From JAISFI01 sp031552335 (lineage in GTDB: Bacteria > Bacteroidota > Bacteroidia > Bacteroidales > Azobacteroidaceae), in the NCBI GenBank assembly GCA_031552335.1, contig JAVBMQ010000206.1, positions 1 through 21,739 of the forward strand: a DNA stretch of 21,739 bases. Reading direction: 5' to 3'. The position numbers and the translations under genes were made by a program. This document shows, in pieces, positions 1 to 7,385 of the stretch; positions within the stretch are counted from its first letter, which is position 1, and the number at the start of each line of letters is the position of its first letter. Under the pieces are notes generated by a model that ran no database searches, was not told the origin of the DNA, and was given only the letters and a program-made list of their open reading frames with translations.

Positions 1-11
1 CTCCTTAAATA

Positions 12-57
12 CAGTGGCTTAGAGCCACTGCTTACTAAGGGCGCGCCCTTTGGGCGC
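12..57. repeat. Cluster of three short perfect palindromes
   Basis: Three inverted repeats sit side by side. The first has an 8-bp stem with arms at 12-19 and 23-30 and a TAG loop. The second is a 14-bp perfect palindrome at 37-50 with a GGCGCGCC core. The third has a 6-bp stem with arms at 43-48 and 52-57 and a TTT loop, and it overlaps the second. The last two are much more GC-rich than their surroundings. None is followed by a convincing T-run on either strand, so a terminator role for purN is possible but not shown. No gene is visible in 1-281. Confidence 0.5.
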
Positions 58-59
58 AA

Positions 60-269
60 ATCTTCCGTAATAAGATCAAAATCCTATAAATCAAGGTTGA
101 ATCTTCCAAACGAGACGAACAAGATTGATGTTTCCAAACGAGACGAACAAGATTGATGTTTCCAAACGAGACGAACAAGACTGAATTTTCCAAACAAGAC
201 GAACAAGACTGAATTTTCCAAACAAGACTGATGTTCCCGAACAAGATCAAATCTTCCGGATAAGATAGA
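60..269. repeat. Hierarchical tandem repeat, 19-20 nt and 28 nt units
   Basis: The segment is an array of related units. The clearest block has the TTCC core at 104, 132, 160, 188 and 216, an exact period of 28. It is followed by shorter units with cores at 234 and 254 (steps of 18 and 20). Further degenerate units precede it at about 60-100. The short unit resembles ATnTTCCnAACAAGAnTGA. The 28-nt form looks like the same unit with a 9-nt internal duplication (AACAAGACG followed by AACAAGACT at 193-209). It lies just downstream of the purN stop. Two minus-strand frames stay open through it, but since 28 is not a multiple of 3 each copy is read in a different phase, so a coding role is unlikely. 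Its function is unknown. Confidence 0.85.
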
Positions 270-281
270 CATTTGTCATCC

Positions 282-866
282 CTAGGATTGAAAACCTAAT
301 CCTGTTAATATTGCTTGTTCTATTATTTTAGGAAAATATTCATACTCTAATGCATGAACCTTTTCCGCAACATCATCTGCCGTATCAGAAGAAAGTACTT
401 CACATGTAGCCTGGAAAATTGTCTTTCCTTCATCATAATTCTCATTCACATAATGAATGGTAATACCGGATTCTTTCTCTCTGGCAGCGACAACCGCTTC
501 ATGTACATGTGAACCATACATCCCTTTTCCTCCGAATTTGGGCAGAAGCGCCGGATGAATATTGATAATCCGGTTAGGATAAGTTTTGAGTAAATTCTCC
601 GGTACCTTCAATAAAAATCCGGCCAAAATGATCCAGTCGATTTCATATGATTTCAATGTGTCGGGAACCAGATCTGTTTCCTCAAATTCTTTTTTGCTGA
701 AAGTAAATGAAGGAATTCCTAATTTTTGGGCTCTTTCATGTACATAGGCATCCTTTTTATTGGAGATAATAACCGGTATACAAATCTCTTCATTTTTTAA
801 AAAATATTTAACAATATTCTCGGCATTTGAGCCGGAACCGGAGGCAAAAATGGCTAATTTCTTCAT
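282..866 (-). CDS. purN: Phosphoribosylglycinamide formyltransferase (PurN)
   Basis: This 194-residue cytosolic enzyme transfers the formyl group of 10-formyltetrahydrofolate to glycinamide ribonucleotide, the third step of de novo purine synthesis. The N-terminal phosphate-binding loop FASGSGSN (residues 7-14) is present. The catalytic triad of the family is visible as N102 and H104 in NIHPALLP and D145 in YDEGKTI, matching E. coli N106, H108 and D144. The length is close to the usual 190-212 residues. The ATG at 864-866 gives an N-terminus that begins directly with the first beta strand. The gene is divergent from acpP; the 139-bp gap holds overlapping divergent promoter boxes and a 14-bp palindrome. 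Assignment is secure; only its regulation is open. Confidence 0.97.
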   Translation of the reverse strand: MKKLAIFASGSGSNAENIVKYFLKNEEICIPVIISNKKDAYVHERAQKLGIPSFTFSKKEFEETDLVPDTLKSYEIDWIILAGFLLKVPENLLKTYPNRIINIHPALLPKFGGKGMYGSHVHEAVVAAREKESGITIHYVNENYDEGKTIFQATCEVLSSDTADDVAEKVHALEYEYFPKIIEQAILTGLGFQS

Positions 867-876
867 TTTTCAGACT

Positions 877-890
877 ATTTGTGCACAAAT
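877..890. promoter_or_regulatory. 14-bp perfect palindrome upstream of purN
   Basis: ATTTGTGCACAAAT is a perfect palindrome located 11 bp upstream of the purN start codon, within its likely 5' leader. It has the size and symmetry of a dimeric repressor operator. No regulator is identifiable from this window, so the assignment is an inference. Confidence 0.35.
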
Positions 891-933
891 CTTGGGGAAA
901 TGTGCAGTTTTATGCGATTTTTTTTTTTAGTTT

Positions 934-963
934 CAAGAATAATGCTTTCCTTTGCACTGCAAA
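934..963 (-). promoter_or_regulatory. Candidate purN promoter
   Basis: On the minus strand TATTCTTG (941-934) matches the Bacteroidetes -7 box TAnnTTTG at all but one position. A TTTG (963-960) lies 18 nt upstream as a -33 box. The element overlaps the acpP promoter on the other strand. It is weaker than that promoter and remains a prediction. Confidence 0.3.
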
Positions 964-980
964 ATTAAAAACTATATTTG
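951..980 (+). promoter_or_regulatory. Promoter of the acpP-fabF-rnc operon
   Basis: TATATTTG at 973-980 is a perfect match to the Bacteroidetes -7 consensus TAnnTTTG. TTTG at 951-954 serves as the -33 box, with 18 nt between them (19-21 is usual). Transcription would start near 986, leaving a leader of about 20 nt before the acpP ATG at 1006. There is no Shine-Dalgarno sequence, as is normal in this phylum. Confidence 0.6.
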
Positions 981-1005
981 TATTATTAATTTAAATTGAA
1001 AAGTT

Positions 1006-1242
1006 ATGTCTGAAATTGCATCAAGAGTAAAGGCGATCATCGTTGAAAAATTGAGCGTTGAAGAAACAGAAGTTACTAACGAAGCCAGCTTTACTAATGA
1101 CTTAGGAGCAGACTCACTTGACACTGTTGAGTTGATCATGGAGTTCGAAAAAGCTTTCGGTATTTCTATTCCTGACGATCAAGCTGAAAAAATCGGAACA
1201 GTAGGTGACGCTATTGCTTATATTGAAGCAAACACAAAGTAA
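1006..1242 (+). CDS. acpP: Acyl carrier protein (AcpP)
   Basis: This 78-residue acidic protein carries growing acyl chains in type II fatty acid synthesis. The 4'-phosphopantetheine attachment site is S37 in the motif GADSLDTVELIMEFE, which is the hallmark of the family. The length is typical, and the three main helices flanking the DSL motif can be traced. The start is the ATG about 20 nt after the predicted transcription start. It is the first gene of an operon with fabF (31-nt gap) and rnc, an arrangement common in Bacteroidales. Assignment is secure. Confidence 0.98.
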   Translation: MSEIASRVKAIIVEKLSVEETEVTNEASFTNDLGADSLDTVELIMEFEKAFGISIPDDQAEKIGTVGDAIAYIEANTK

Positions 1243-1273
1243 AATCCCCTTATTTAAACCATTTTAAACCATT

Positions 1274-2536
1274 ATGGAATTAAAAAGAGTGGTGGTAACA
1301 GGCCTGGGAGCAATTACACCGGTAGGGAATAATGCCAAAGATACATGGAATTCCCTTGTAAACGGAGTAAGTGGCGCCGGGCCTATTACTTTATTTGATG
1401 CATCGAAATTTAAGACTCAATTTGCATGCGAAGTCAAAGGATTTAATCCGGAAGAGCATTTCGATAAAAAAGAAGCTCGTAAAATTGACAGGTATGCTCA
1501 ATTGGCTATCGTTGCAGCCAAAGAAGCAGTAGAAGATTCCGGTTTGGATCTTGAAAAAGAAAACCGGGACAGAATAGGAGTTATATTTTCTTCAGGAATC
1601 GGTGGAATCGGAACATTCGATCAGGAGGTAGGCGGTTATTTCAAACAGGAAGAATTGGGGCCGAAATTCAGTCCGTTTTTTATTCCTAAAATGATTGGTG
1701 ATATCGCTGCCGGTCGTATCTCTATGATTTACGGATTCAGAGGACCCAATTATGGAACCGTTTCAGCATGTGCTTCATCTACCAATGGTGCAATCGATGC
1801 TTTTAACCTGATTCGTTTAGGTAAAGCCAATGTGATTGTAACAGGAGGCGCAGAGGCAGCTATCTGTATTTCCGGTGTGGGTGGTTTCAATGCTTTAACA
1901 GCTTTGTCTACCCGTAATGATTCTCCTGAAACAGCTTCCCGTCCTTTCAGCAAAAGTCGCGATGGCTTTGTTATGGGAGAGGGTGGCGTTTGTCTGGTAC
2001 TTGAAGAAATGGAACACGCTTTGGCGCGTGGCGCTAAAATTTATGCGGAGATTGCCGGAGGCGGTATGTCGGCCGATGCTTATCACCTGACCGCATCCCA
2101 TCCTGAAGGATTGGGCGCTATGCTGGTTATGCGTAATGCATTAGAAGATGCCGGAATGAAACCGGAAGATATTGATTATATCAATGTCCATGGTACTTCC
2201 ACCCCTGTAGGAGATCCGTCGGAAGCAAAAGCTATCAAAGAAGTTTTCGGAGATCAGGCTTATAAATTGAATATCAGTTCTACTAAATCTATGACAGGTC
2301 ACTTATTAGGTGCTGCCGGAGCAGTAGAGGCAATGGCATGTATCTTGTCTGTCCGTGACGGAGTTGTTCCTCCAACGATCAACTTTACGGAAGGCGATGA
2401 AGACCCGGAAATTGATTATAAGCTGAATTTTACTTTCAATAAAGCGCAAAAACGTGAAGTAAGGGCAGCGTTATCCAATACTTTTGGTTTTGGAGGACAT
2501 AATGCCTGTCTGATTATCAAGAAATTTGAAAAGTAA
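1274..2536 (+). CDS. fabF: Beta-ketoacyl-ACP synthase II (FabF)
   Basis: This 420-residue cytosolic condensing enzyme elongates acyl-ACP with malonyl-ACP. The thiolase-fold active site is complete: nucleophile C166 in VSACASSTNG, H306 in NVHGTSTPVGD and H343 in KSMTGHLLGAAGA, equivalent to C163, H303 and H340 of E. coli FabF. The C-terminal FGFGGHN loop (404-410), typical of KAS I/II enzymes, is also present. The length matches the family. The ATG at 1274 follows a tandem 10-bp duplication in the short acpP-fabF gap and gives the usual start KRVVVTGLG. It is co-transcribed with acpP, its protein partner, and followed by rnc after 5 nt. Confidence 0.98.
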   Translation: MELKRVVVTGLGAITPVGNNAKDTWNSLVNGVSGAGPITLFDASKFKTQFACEVKGFNPEEHFDKKEARKIDRYAQLAIVAAKEAVEDSGLDLEKENRDRIGVIFSSGIGGIGTFDQEVGGYFKQEELGPKFSPFFIPKMIGDIAAGRISMIYGFRGPNYGTVSACASSTNGAIDAFNLIRLGKANVIVTGGAEAAICISGVGGFNALTALSTRNDSPETASRPFSKSRDGFVMGEGGVCLVLEEMEHALARGAKIYAEIAGGGMSADAYHLTASHPEGLGAMLVMRNALEDAGMKPEDIDYINVHGTSTPVGDPSEAKAIKEVFGDQAYKLNISSTKSMTGHLLGAAGAVEAMACILSVRDGVVPPTINFTEGDEDPEIDYKLNFTFNKAQKREVRAALSNTFGFGGHNACLIIKKFEK

Positions 2537-2541
2537 GTGAA

Positions 2542-3399
2542 GTGAGCCTTCATATCATATGGAGAAAGATAAGACTTTTGGGGAATCCTAAGAAAAAGTC
2601 TTATCTTTCTTTTTATAAATTGCTTGGATTCTTTCCTCATCATATCGAATATTATGAGGAAGCATTGATGCACAAGTCTTTTGCTAAAGACGGTGGAAGT
2701 AAGTCTATGCATAATAACGAGCGTCTGGAATTCTTGGGTGACGCTATTTTAGATGCCATAGTGGCTGACATTGTATATCGTAGATTTCCTGACAAAGATG
2801 AAGGTTTTTTAACCAATACCCGTTCTAAGATTGTACAACGGGAAACCTTGAATCAAATTGCCATTGAGTTGGGACTGGATAAGATGATCATGACATCAGC
2901 CCGTACCAATGCACATAAAAATCATATCTACGGAAATGCACTGGAGGCTTTTATCGGTGCTGTTTATTTAGATCGGGGATTTGATGTTACACAAACTTTT
3001 ATCGATAAAAATATTATCGACACTTACCTGAATATTGAAAAATTAGCCAAAAAAGAAGTCAACTTCAAGTCTAAACTGATTGAGTGGAGCCAGAAATATA
3101 AGGTTGTATTGAAATTTGAATTGATAGAGAATTTCAAGGACAATGATAATAATCCGGTATTCCAAACCCGTGCGGTATTGGGGGAGATTCCCGTAGGTAT
3201 TGGTATAGGCTATTCCAAAAAGGAATCTCAACAAAATGCAGCTAAAATGGCAATTAAAAAATTACGCGCAGAGCGTGATTTTGCCCAGCAAGTCAGAGAT
3301 CAACGAAGGAAACAGCAGGATAAAGAAAAAGAATCACGCTACATGCAGATTGACCCGGAATCTTATTTGTTGAATGGGATGGAACCTGTTCTAAAATAA
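2542..3399 (+). CDS. rnc: Ribonuclease III
   Basis: This 285-residue double-stranded RNA endonuclease is involved in rRNA and mRNA processing. The signature NERLEFLGD is at 59-67 and carries metal-binding E63 and D67. The second acidic motif reads GNALEAFIGAVYLD (131-144), with E135 conserved but N132 where E. coli RNase III has D114. A double-stranded RNA-binding domain covers roughly 173-243 (HxKxxL-like start through QNAAKMAIKKL). A charged Q/K/R-rich tail of about 40 residues follows, making it longer than the E. coli protein (226). The start is a GTG, 5 nt after the fabF stop. No ATG precedes the conserved KIRLL and FYKLLGF segments, so GTG initiation with translational coupling to fabF is the best reading. 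Confidence 0.95.
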   Translation: MSLHIIWRKIRLLGNPKKKSYLSFYKLLGFFPHHIEYYEEALMHKSFAKDGGSKSMHNNERLEFLGDAILDAIVADIVYRRFPDKDEGFLTNTRSKIVQRETLNQIAIELGLDKMIMTSARTNAHKNHIYGNALEAFIGAVYLDRGFDVTQTFIDKNIIDTYLNIEKLAKKEVNFKSKLIEWSQKYKVVLKFELIENFKDNDNNPVFQTRAVLGEIPVGIGIGYSKKESQQNAAKMAIKKLRAERDFAQQVRDQRRKQQDKEKESRYMQIDPESYLLNGMEPVLK

Positions 3400-3448
3400 T
3401 TAAACTTATTTCATAAATAATTGTTCATATTGATAAAAGAACAATGCT

Positions 3449-4210
3449 ATGAAATTACATTTTTGCTTTATTGCTGCCTTTTTTTTATTTGCAGCGTCTT
3501 TTAATCTGAATGCCCAGTCTCAGGATAACTGGATTTTGGGTCGTGGAGTTGAAGTTTTTCCTTATCCCTGGGATCATTTTACCTTTATTCAGCCTCGTTA
3601 TGATCGTCAGAATCAAAAAGATGGCGCTTACTTGAATTCATATATTATCCGTGCTACAAAAACATTTGATAATACATCGCATGTAAGGTTAGAGTTGCCG
3701 ACGGCCGACAATGGGGATGTCTTTGGTTTGTCGGATATAAAAGTTCGTTATATGCATTCCAGTCCGCTTAAAGAACATTTCTATCTGGGATATGGAGCTG
3801 AATTTACCTTTCCGACTGCAACCGATGATGCCTTGGGTGCAGGTAAATGGCAAGTTCGTCCGGAAGTGGGTTTGATTTATTTTCTCGGACAACCGGGAAG
3901 GCCTATTGGTTCTGTGATTTTAGGTGTTGATTACCGTTTTGATTATGCTGGTCCGGGCGACCGGGATCATATCAGTGTCTTAGGTATTGTCCCCAATATC
4001 GATTATTGGGCAGAAAAATGGTATGTAGGTTATTATGCTACGTGGAGCTATGATTTTAACAATAAAATCTTTGATCTTCCTTTGGATGTTGAGTTCGGTT
4101 ATACCTTTGTCCGTAATCTTACATTGGCGGTAGAATATATTCAACCGTTGATAAAAAAACGCACTTATAATAATGAGTTTGCAATTAAATTGAGGTATAT
4201 GTTTCCTTGA
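3449..4210 (+). CDS. Outer-membrane beta-barrel protein, PF13557-like
   Basis: This 253-residue protein has a clear signal peptide (1-22, cleavage after NLNA). It then shows alternating aromatic and polar strands and ends in a C-terminal aromatic strand (KLRYMFP), as expected for an outer-membrane barrel. The segment FPTATDDALGAGKW (121-134) is typical, from memory, of the family annotated as transporter or phenol meta-pathway degradation-like (PF13557). The natural substrate is unknown. It follows rnc after 49 nt on the same strand and converges with the PUL operon after an 11-nt gap. No clear TAnnTTTG promoter was found upstream, so it may be read through from rnc. A 7-bp inverted repeat (3420-3426 with 3439-3445) lies just before its ATG. 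Family placement is moderate; a barrel topology is likely. Confidence 0.75.
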   Translation: MKLHFCFIAAFFLFAASFNLNAQSQDNWILGRGVEVFPYPWDHFTFIQPRYDRQNQKDGAYLNSYIIRATKTFDNTSHVRLELPTADNGDVFGLSDIKVRYMHSSPLKEHFYLGYGAEFTFPTATDDALGAGKWQVRPEVGLIYFLGQPGRPIGSVILGVDYRFDYAGPGDRDHISVLGIVPNIDYWAEKWYVGYYATWSYDFNNKIFDLPLDVEFGYTFVRNLTLAVEYIQPLIKKRTYNNEFAIKLRYMFP

Positions 4211-4221
4211 AAAATGAACAG

Positions 4222-7200
4222 TTAATATTTCAATATTTTCATGACTTCTTTTCCTGTTTTTACTAAATAAAAGCCGTGAGGAAGATGGGATATATCAATG
4301 CTACATTTATCTTCAGTAATAGGATAAGAGGAAATTAATATCCCAGCCAATGAATAGATTTCCATTTTCTCACTGTTTCCATTGTCTATAGTTAGCTTCC
4401 CATCATATACAGGATTGGGATAAATAGAAATTCTATTCTTTTCTGTTTCTTTAATATCTACATGTACATCTAATGTCCAGGTATAGGGTAATTGTTTGAT
4501 AACAGCTTGAGGTAGATCGGAGTTATAGATACGGATCTCATCTAAGGCGCCTTTGAATGCATAGTCGGTAGTTGTATTATCTTTACGTGCATAAGTGATG
4601 TTTTTATTGGATGTGGCAATTGTTCCGGAAAGAGGAGCATAGGCAACCAATGTTCCATTGGAATAAACTTCCATGGAATAGCCGGTATATATGGTTGTGA
4701 AATAATAAAACCGACCGGTTTCCAGTGGGGTAGGACAATCTACATCTACAATGGAAGTATTGGTTTTTAAGGTCCAACGGAGTTTTTTTTCGGGAGTAAT
4801 AGATACTTTGTAGCGTTCTTCCCAACTGCCATGAGAAATCAGGAATTGTTCATAATCCGGTAGAGCATCAGCTTTGAGCCAAAAACTCAAACTGACCTGT
4901 CCTGAGAAATTTAACTTTTCGTCCAAAGGTGTATAAATAATATTGGAAGATGAAGAAAAACGGTAGGCTTTGTTTGCATTTCCCAAGGCATCAGGCGTAA
5001 GAGTAGCGCCAGATAACGTTGCATGAAAAGCATTTTGTGCCTGATTTTGGGTATTCCCATCAAAAGAATAATAAATCAAAGGGACAGGGACAGACATTGT
5101 TTCCTGTTTAATTAATATATTCCGGGAACTTGTTACCGAGCCCGACTGATTCTCTACTTCCAATGTTACCTTGCAGACACCGGCAGAAGCGGGTAAATGC
5201 CAGGCAGGAGACGAAGAGTTTGAATTAACTAAACTTCCCTGATCAACACTCCATTTATATGAAGTGATTTTTTCCGGTTGGTTGATATCTGCATTTAGAG
5301 TAATTACAGTAGATGGAGAAAAAGGTTCTGCAGGAGTAGTATTGATCTGATTGATTACCGGAGGGAATATAATATTGTTATCCACAAGTATTTGTACAGA
5401 ATCTGTTGTTTGTTCACTTCCAGCTGTAATCTTGACAGAAAGCTGATATGTACCTGTGTTTTCCGGAGCAGTCCATTTCAGTATATCGGATGATTGGCCC
5501 GATATGATTTGCTTGTTGACGAACCACTGGTAGACTGGCGTTTTCCCGGAGGGAATATTATCTGTTAATGTGTATAACTGGATTATTTCACCTGATTCTG
5601 CTATGGTTTTATCACAAGTAAAGGCTTTTATACGGAAAACAGGATTGAAGTCGTATCCGGCATGATAATCGATAACTTTTCCATCTACCGTTTTTTGCCT
5701 TCCATTGTTTTGAATCGTTTTTCCGGAGGGGTAAATTACCAGTATCCTGACATTATCCGAAGCAATAGAGAAGGATGTTGAATTACTTACATTGCTAAGA
5801 ATAGTTGTTTCTGTAACAGCATCATATACATTGTAGTTTCCGTTTGCCGGAAGTTTAAGCGTAATATTTTTATCTGTACCTGTAGAATTGTAATACAGGT
5901 AGGTTGGATATGTATTTTCTCCAAAGAAATCAGTTACATTCAAATCTAATTGCAAGATACCCTCAACATTTGTTTTTTCTATCAGAGCGGCCATGTATCC
6001 TACACTGGAGCCACTATATAAGGAGAGATTGGTTGCTGCCCATTTCCCATCAACAGCATCTCCCATAGCATAGGGCTTTTTGCCGTTCCGGTTTTCTTTC
6101 ATGGATTCATAAGGAATACATGCTTGGGGATCATTGACAGAAGCCCAGGCATAACTTTGAGGTTCCTGATTTTCTTGAGCTAATGCATTCCAGTACATCA
6201 ACCGGCTGGCATTAGCTAAGTTGAGCATCCATTTGCCGATGGCCCGGGCAAACCTTTTGTCGTATTTCACCAGAGGAACTAAAGCTGCGGCGTGCTGAAA
6301 TCCATTCATAATAAATGCATAATCATTGGATTGATCGTTGGCTTCCCCAATGAGTCCGGAAACATCATAATTGCCCCATCGGCCGACGATGGCGCCCCAG
6401 CCTCTCAAAGCACCCCGGTCAAAACACCAGTTGAAAAATTTGGATATATCATAATTTGTTCCTTCGATTGCATTCATTTTGGCAGCAATTAAAGTCCCAT
6501 AAGGTAATTGCAGTTCATAAGAAGGATTGTTAGTCCAGTTTTGCAGGAAATCTAATGCTAATTGGCTACCTTCCAGATATTTTTTATTGTTGGTTTGTTG
6601 GTAGGCATGGTATAATAACCAGGCGATGCTTCCTGCTGATTCAGGCTCCCTTACTCCTGAATTTAAGGCTTGGCCGGTTGCCAGATTGAAAGCACGATAG
6701 TTCATGTTAGGGATAGTCCAGGGTTGGATATTTCCTCCCAATTGGTAGGTTGCCCATAACCAACGGTCTGCGATCATTATCAATTGCTCGTTAAAGTCCG
6801 GATCTACATGAGGATATAAATGGTATAACTGATAAAAATAAACATTAGGCATCAAGTCGTACCACCAGTCTTTTCCGGAGGAGGCCGAATAATTATTCAG
6901 ATAGACGTTTTGTCCATTTTTCTTATTGAAAAAGTCTTTTGCTTTACTGACCCAATTCTGTCCTGATTGATTGGTTTTGTCGATACCATTTAATGAGGCG
7001 CCGATAATTGCCGGAAGGATATTAATTGCTTCAGCTTGTTGTCCGTGAGTATTTGTCCCCACATAAGTGTCCATCCATATCGGAACAATATCCGTATAGT
7101 TATTCCCTTGTCCTTTCACACTTGTTAAAGGCAGGTATGTACCGGTTTTGGAAGTGATAAATACAAATTGATCATAATCTATGGCTACCTGTTTCCAGTC

Positions 7201-7323
7201 TCTCATAAGATATGGAGTAGGAAAATCCGGCATCTTTTCGATTCGCGGGATATTGATTTGTTGGGCAATTACCGGGAAGAAAAATAGTCCGGAAAATAAG
7301 AAAAAAAACAGATATCTGACCAT
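4222..7323 (-). CDS. T9SS-exported multidomain enzyme-like protein: unassigned domain, Ig-like, LamG, sorting tail
   Basis: This 1033-residue protein has a signal peptide (1-20). Residues 25-555 form a domain I cannot assign to a named family. It is homologous to the lipoprotein at 13123-14847, sharing the motifs RIExMPDxPxPY (27-38), GASLxGIDKxNQ (108-119), DWWYDxxPN (152-160), WGxIxxRWGxYDVSGL (309-324) and FARAxGKWMLN (358-368). Helix patterns resemble (alpha/alpha) toroid carbohydrate enzymes, so a glycan-cleaving role is inferred. About 565-740 holds one or two Ig/PKD-like domains, 747-945 a LamG (concanavalin-like) domain ending GALDEIRIYN, and 962-1033 a type A T9SS sorting domain (SIYPNP at 966-971, GFYLVK). 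The product should therefore be secreted or surface-attached. It is the last gene of the operon and is separated from the LamG lipoprotein gene by a hairpin that may lower its expression. Confidence 0.8.
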   Translation of the reverse strand: MVRYLFFFLFSGLFFFPVIAQQINIPRIEKMPDFPTPYLMRDWKQVAIDYDQFVFITSKTGTYLPLTSVKGQGNNYTDIVPIWMDTYVGTNTHGQQAEAINILPAIIGASLNGIDKTNQSGQNWVSKAKDFFNKKNGQNVYLNNYSASSGKDWWYDLMPNVYFYQLYHLYPHVDPDFNEQLIMIADRWLWATYQLGGNIQPWTIPNMNYRAFNLATGQALNSGVREPESAGSIAWLLYHAYQQTNNKKYLEGSQLALDFLQNWTNNPSYELQLPYGTLIAAKMNAIEGTNYDISKFFNWCFDRGALRGWGAIVGRWGNYDVSGLIGEANDQSNDYAFIMNGFQHAAALVPLVKYDKRFARAIGKWMLNLANASRLMYWNALAQENQEPQSYAWASVNDPQACIPYESMKENRNGKKPYAMGDAVDGKWAATNLSLYSGSSVGYMAALIEKTNVEGILQLDLNVTDFFGENTYPTYLYYNSTGTDKNITLKLPANGNYNVYDAVTETTILSNVSNSTSFSIASDNVRILVIYPSGKTIQNNGRQKTVDGKVIDYHAGYDFNPVFRIKAFTCDKTIAESGEIIQLYTLTDNIPSGKTPVYQWFVNKQIISGQSSDILKWTAPENTGTYQLSVKITAGSEQTTDSVQILVDNNIIFPPVINQINTTPAEPFSPSTVITLNADINQPEKITSYKWSVDQGSLVNSNSSSPAWHLPASAGVCKVTLEVENQSGSVTSSRNILIKQETMSVPVPLIYYSFDGNTQNQAQNAFHATLSGATLTPDALGNANKAYRFSSSSNIIYTPLDEKLNFSGQVSLSFWLKADALPDYEQFLISHGSWEERYKVSITPEKKLRWTLKTNTSIVDVDCPTPLETGRFYYFTTIYTGYSMEVYSNGTLVAYAPLSGTIATSNKNITYARKDNTTTDYAFKGALDEIRIYNSDLPQAVIKQLPYTWTLDVHVDIKETEKNRISIYPNPVYDGKLTIDNGNSEKMEIYSLAGILISSYPITEDKCSIDISHLPHGFYLVKTGKEVMKILKY

Positions 7324-7338
7324 GGTTATAAAATTTAA

Positions 7339-7370
7339 AAGCCCGGCAGGGCTTTAGCTTTGCCGGGCTT
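7339..7370 (-). terminator. Intercistronic stem-loop, partial terminator or mRNA 3' protector
   Basis: A perfect 10-bp GC-rich stem has arms at 7339-7348 and 7361-7370. On the minus strand it is followed by TTAAATTTT, so it can act as an intrinsic terminator after the LamG lipoprotein gene. A competing hairpin inside it (7339-7344 with 7349-7354) is also possible. It lies between two genes of the same operon, which suggests attenuation or differential stability rather than an operon end. Confidence 0.65.
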
Positions 7371-7385
7371 AAAGATAAAACATAC

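Noticed and set aside
60..269. CRISPR array
   Set aside because: The units are directly contiguous and there are no unique spacers between repeats. Copies diverge progressively and change length, which is a tandem repeat, and there are no cas genes.
35..272. Two short minus-strand reading frames across the repeat
   Set aside because: They are open only because the repeat lacks stop codons. The 28-nt period shifts the phase at each copy, there is no homology, and no start signal is evident.
3394..3411. Terminator after rnc
   Set aside because: The only stem is six A/T pairs, overlapping the stop codon, with no GC core. It is too weak to support.
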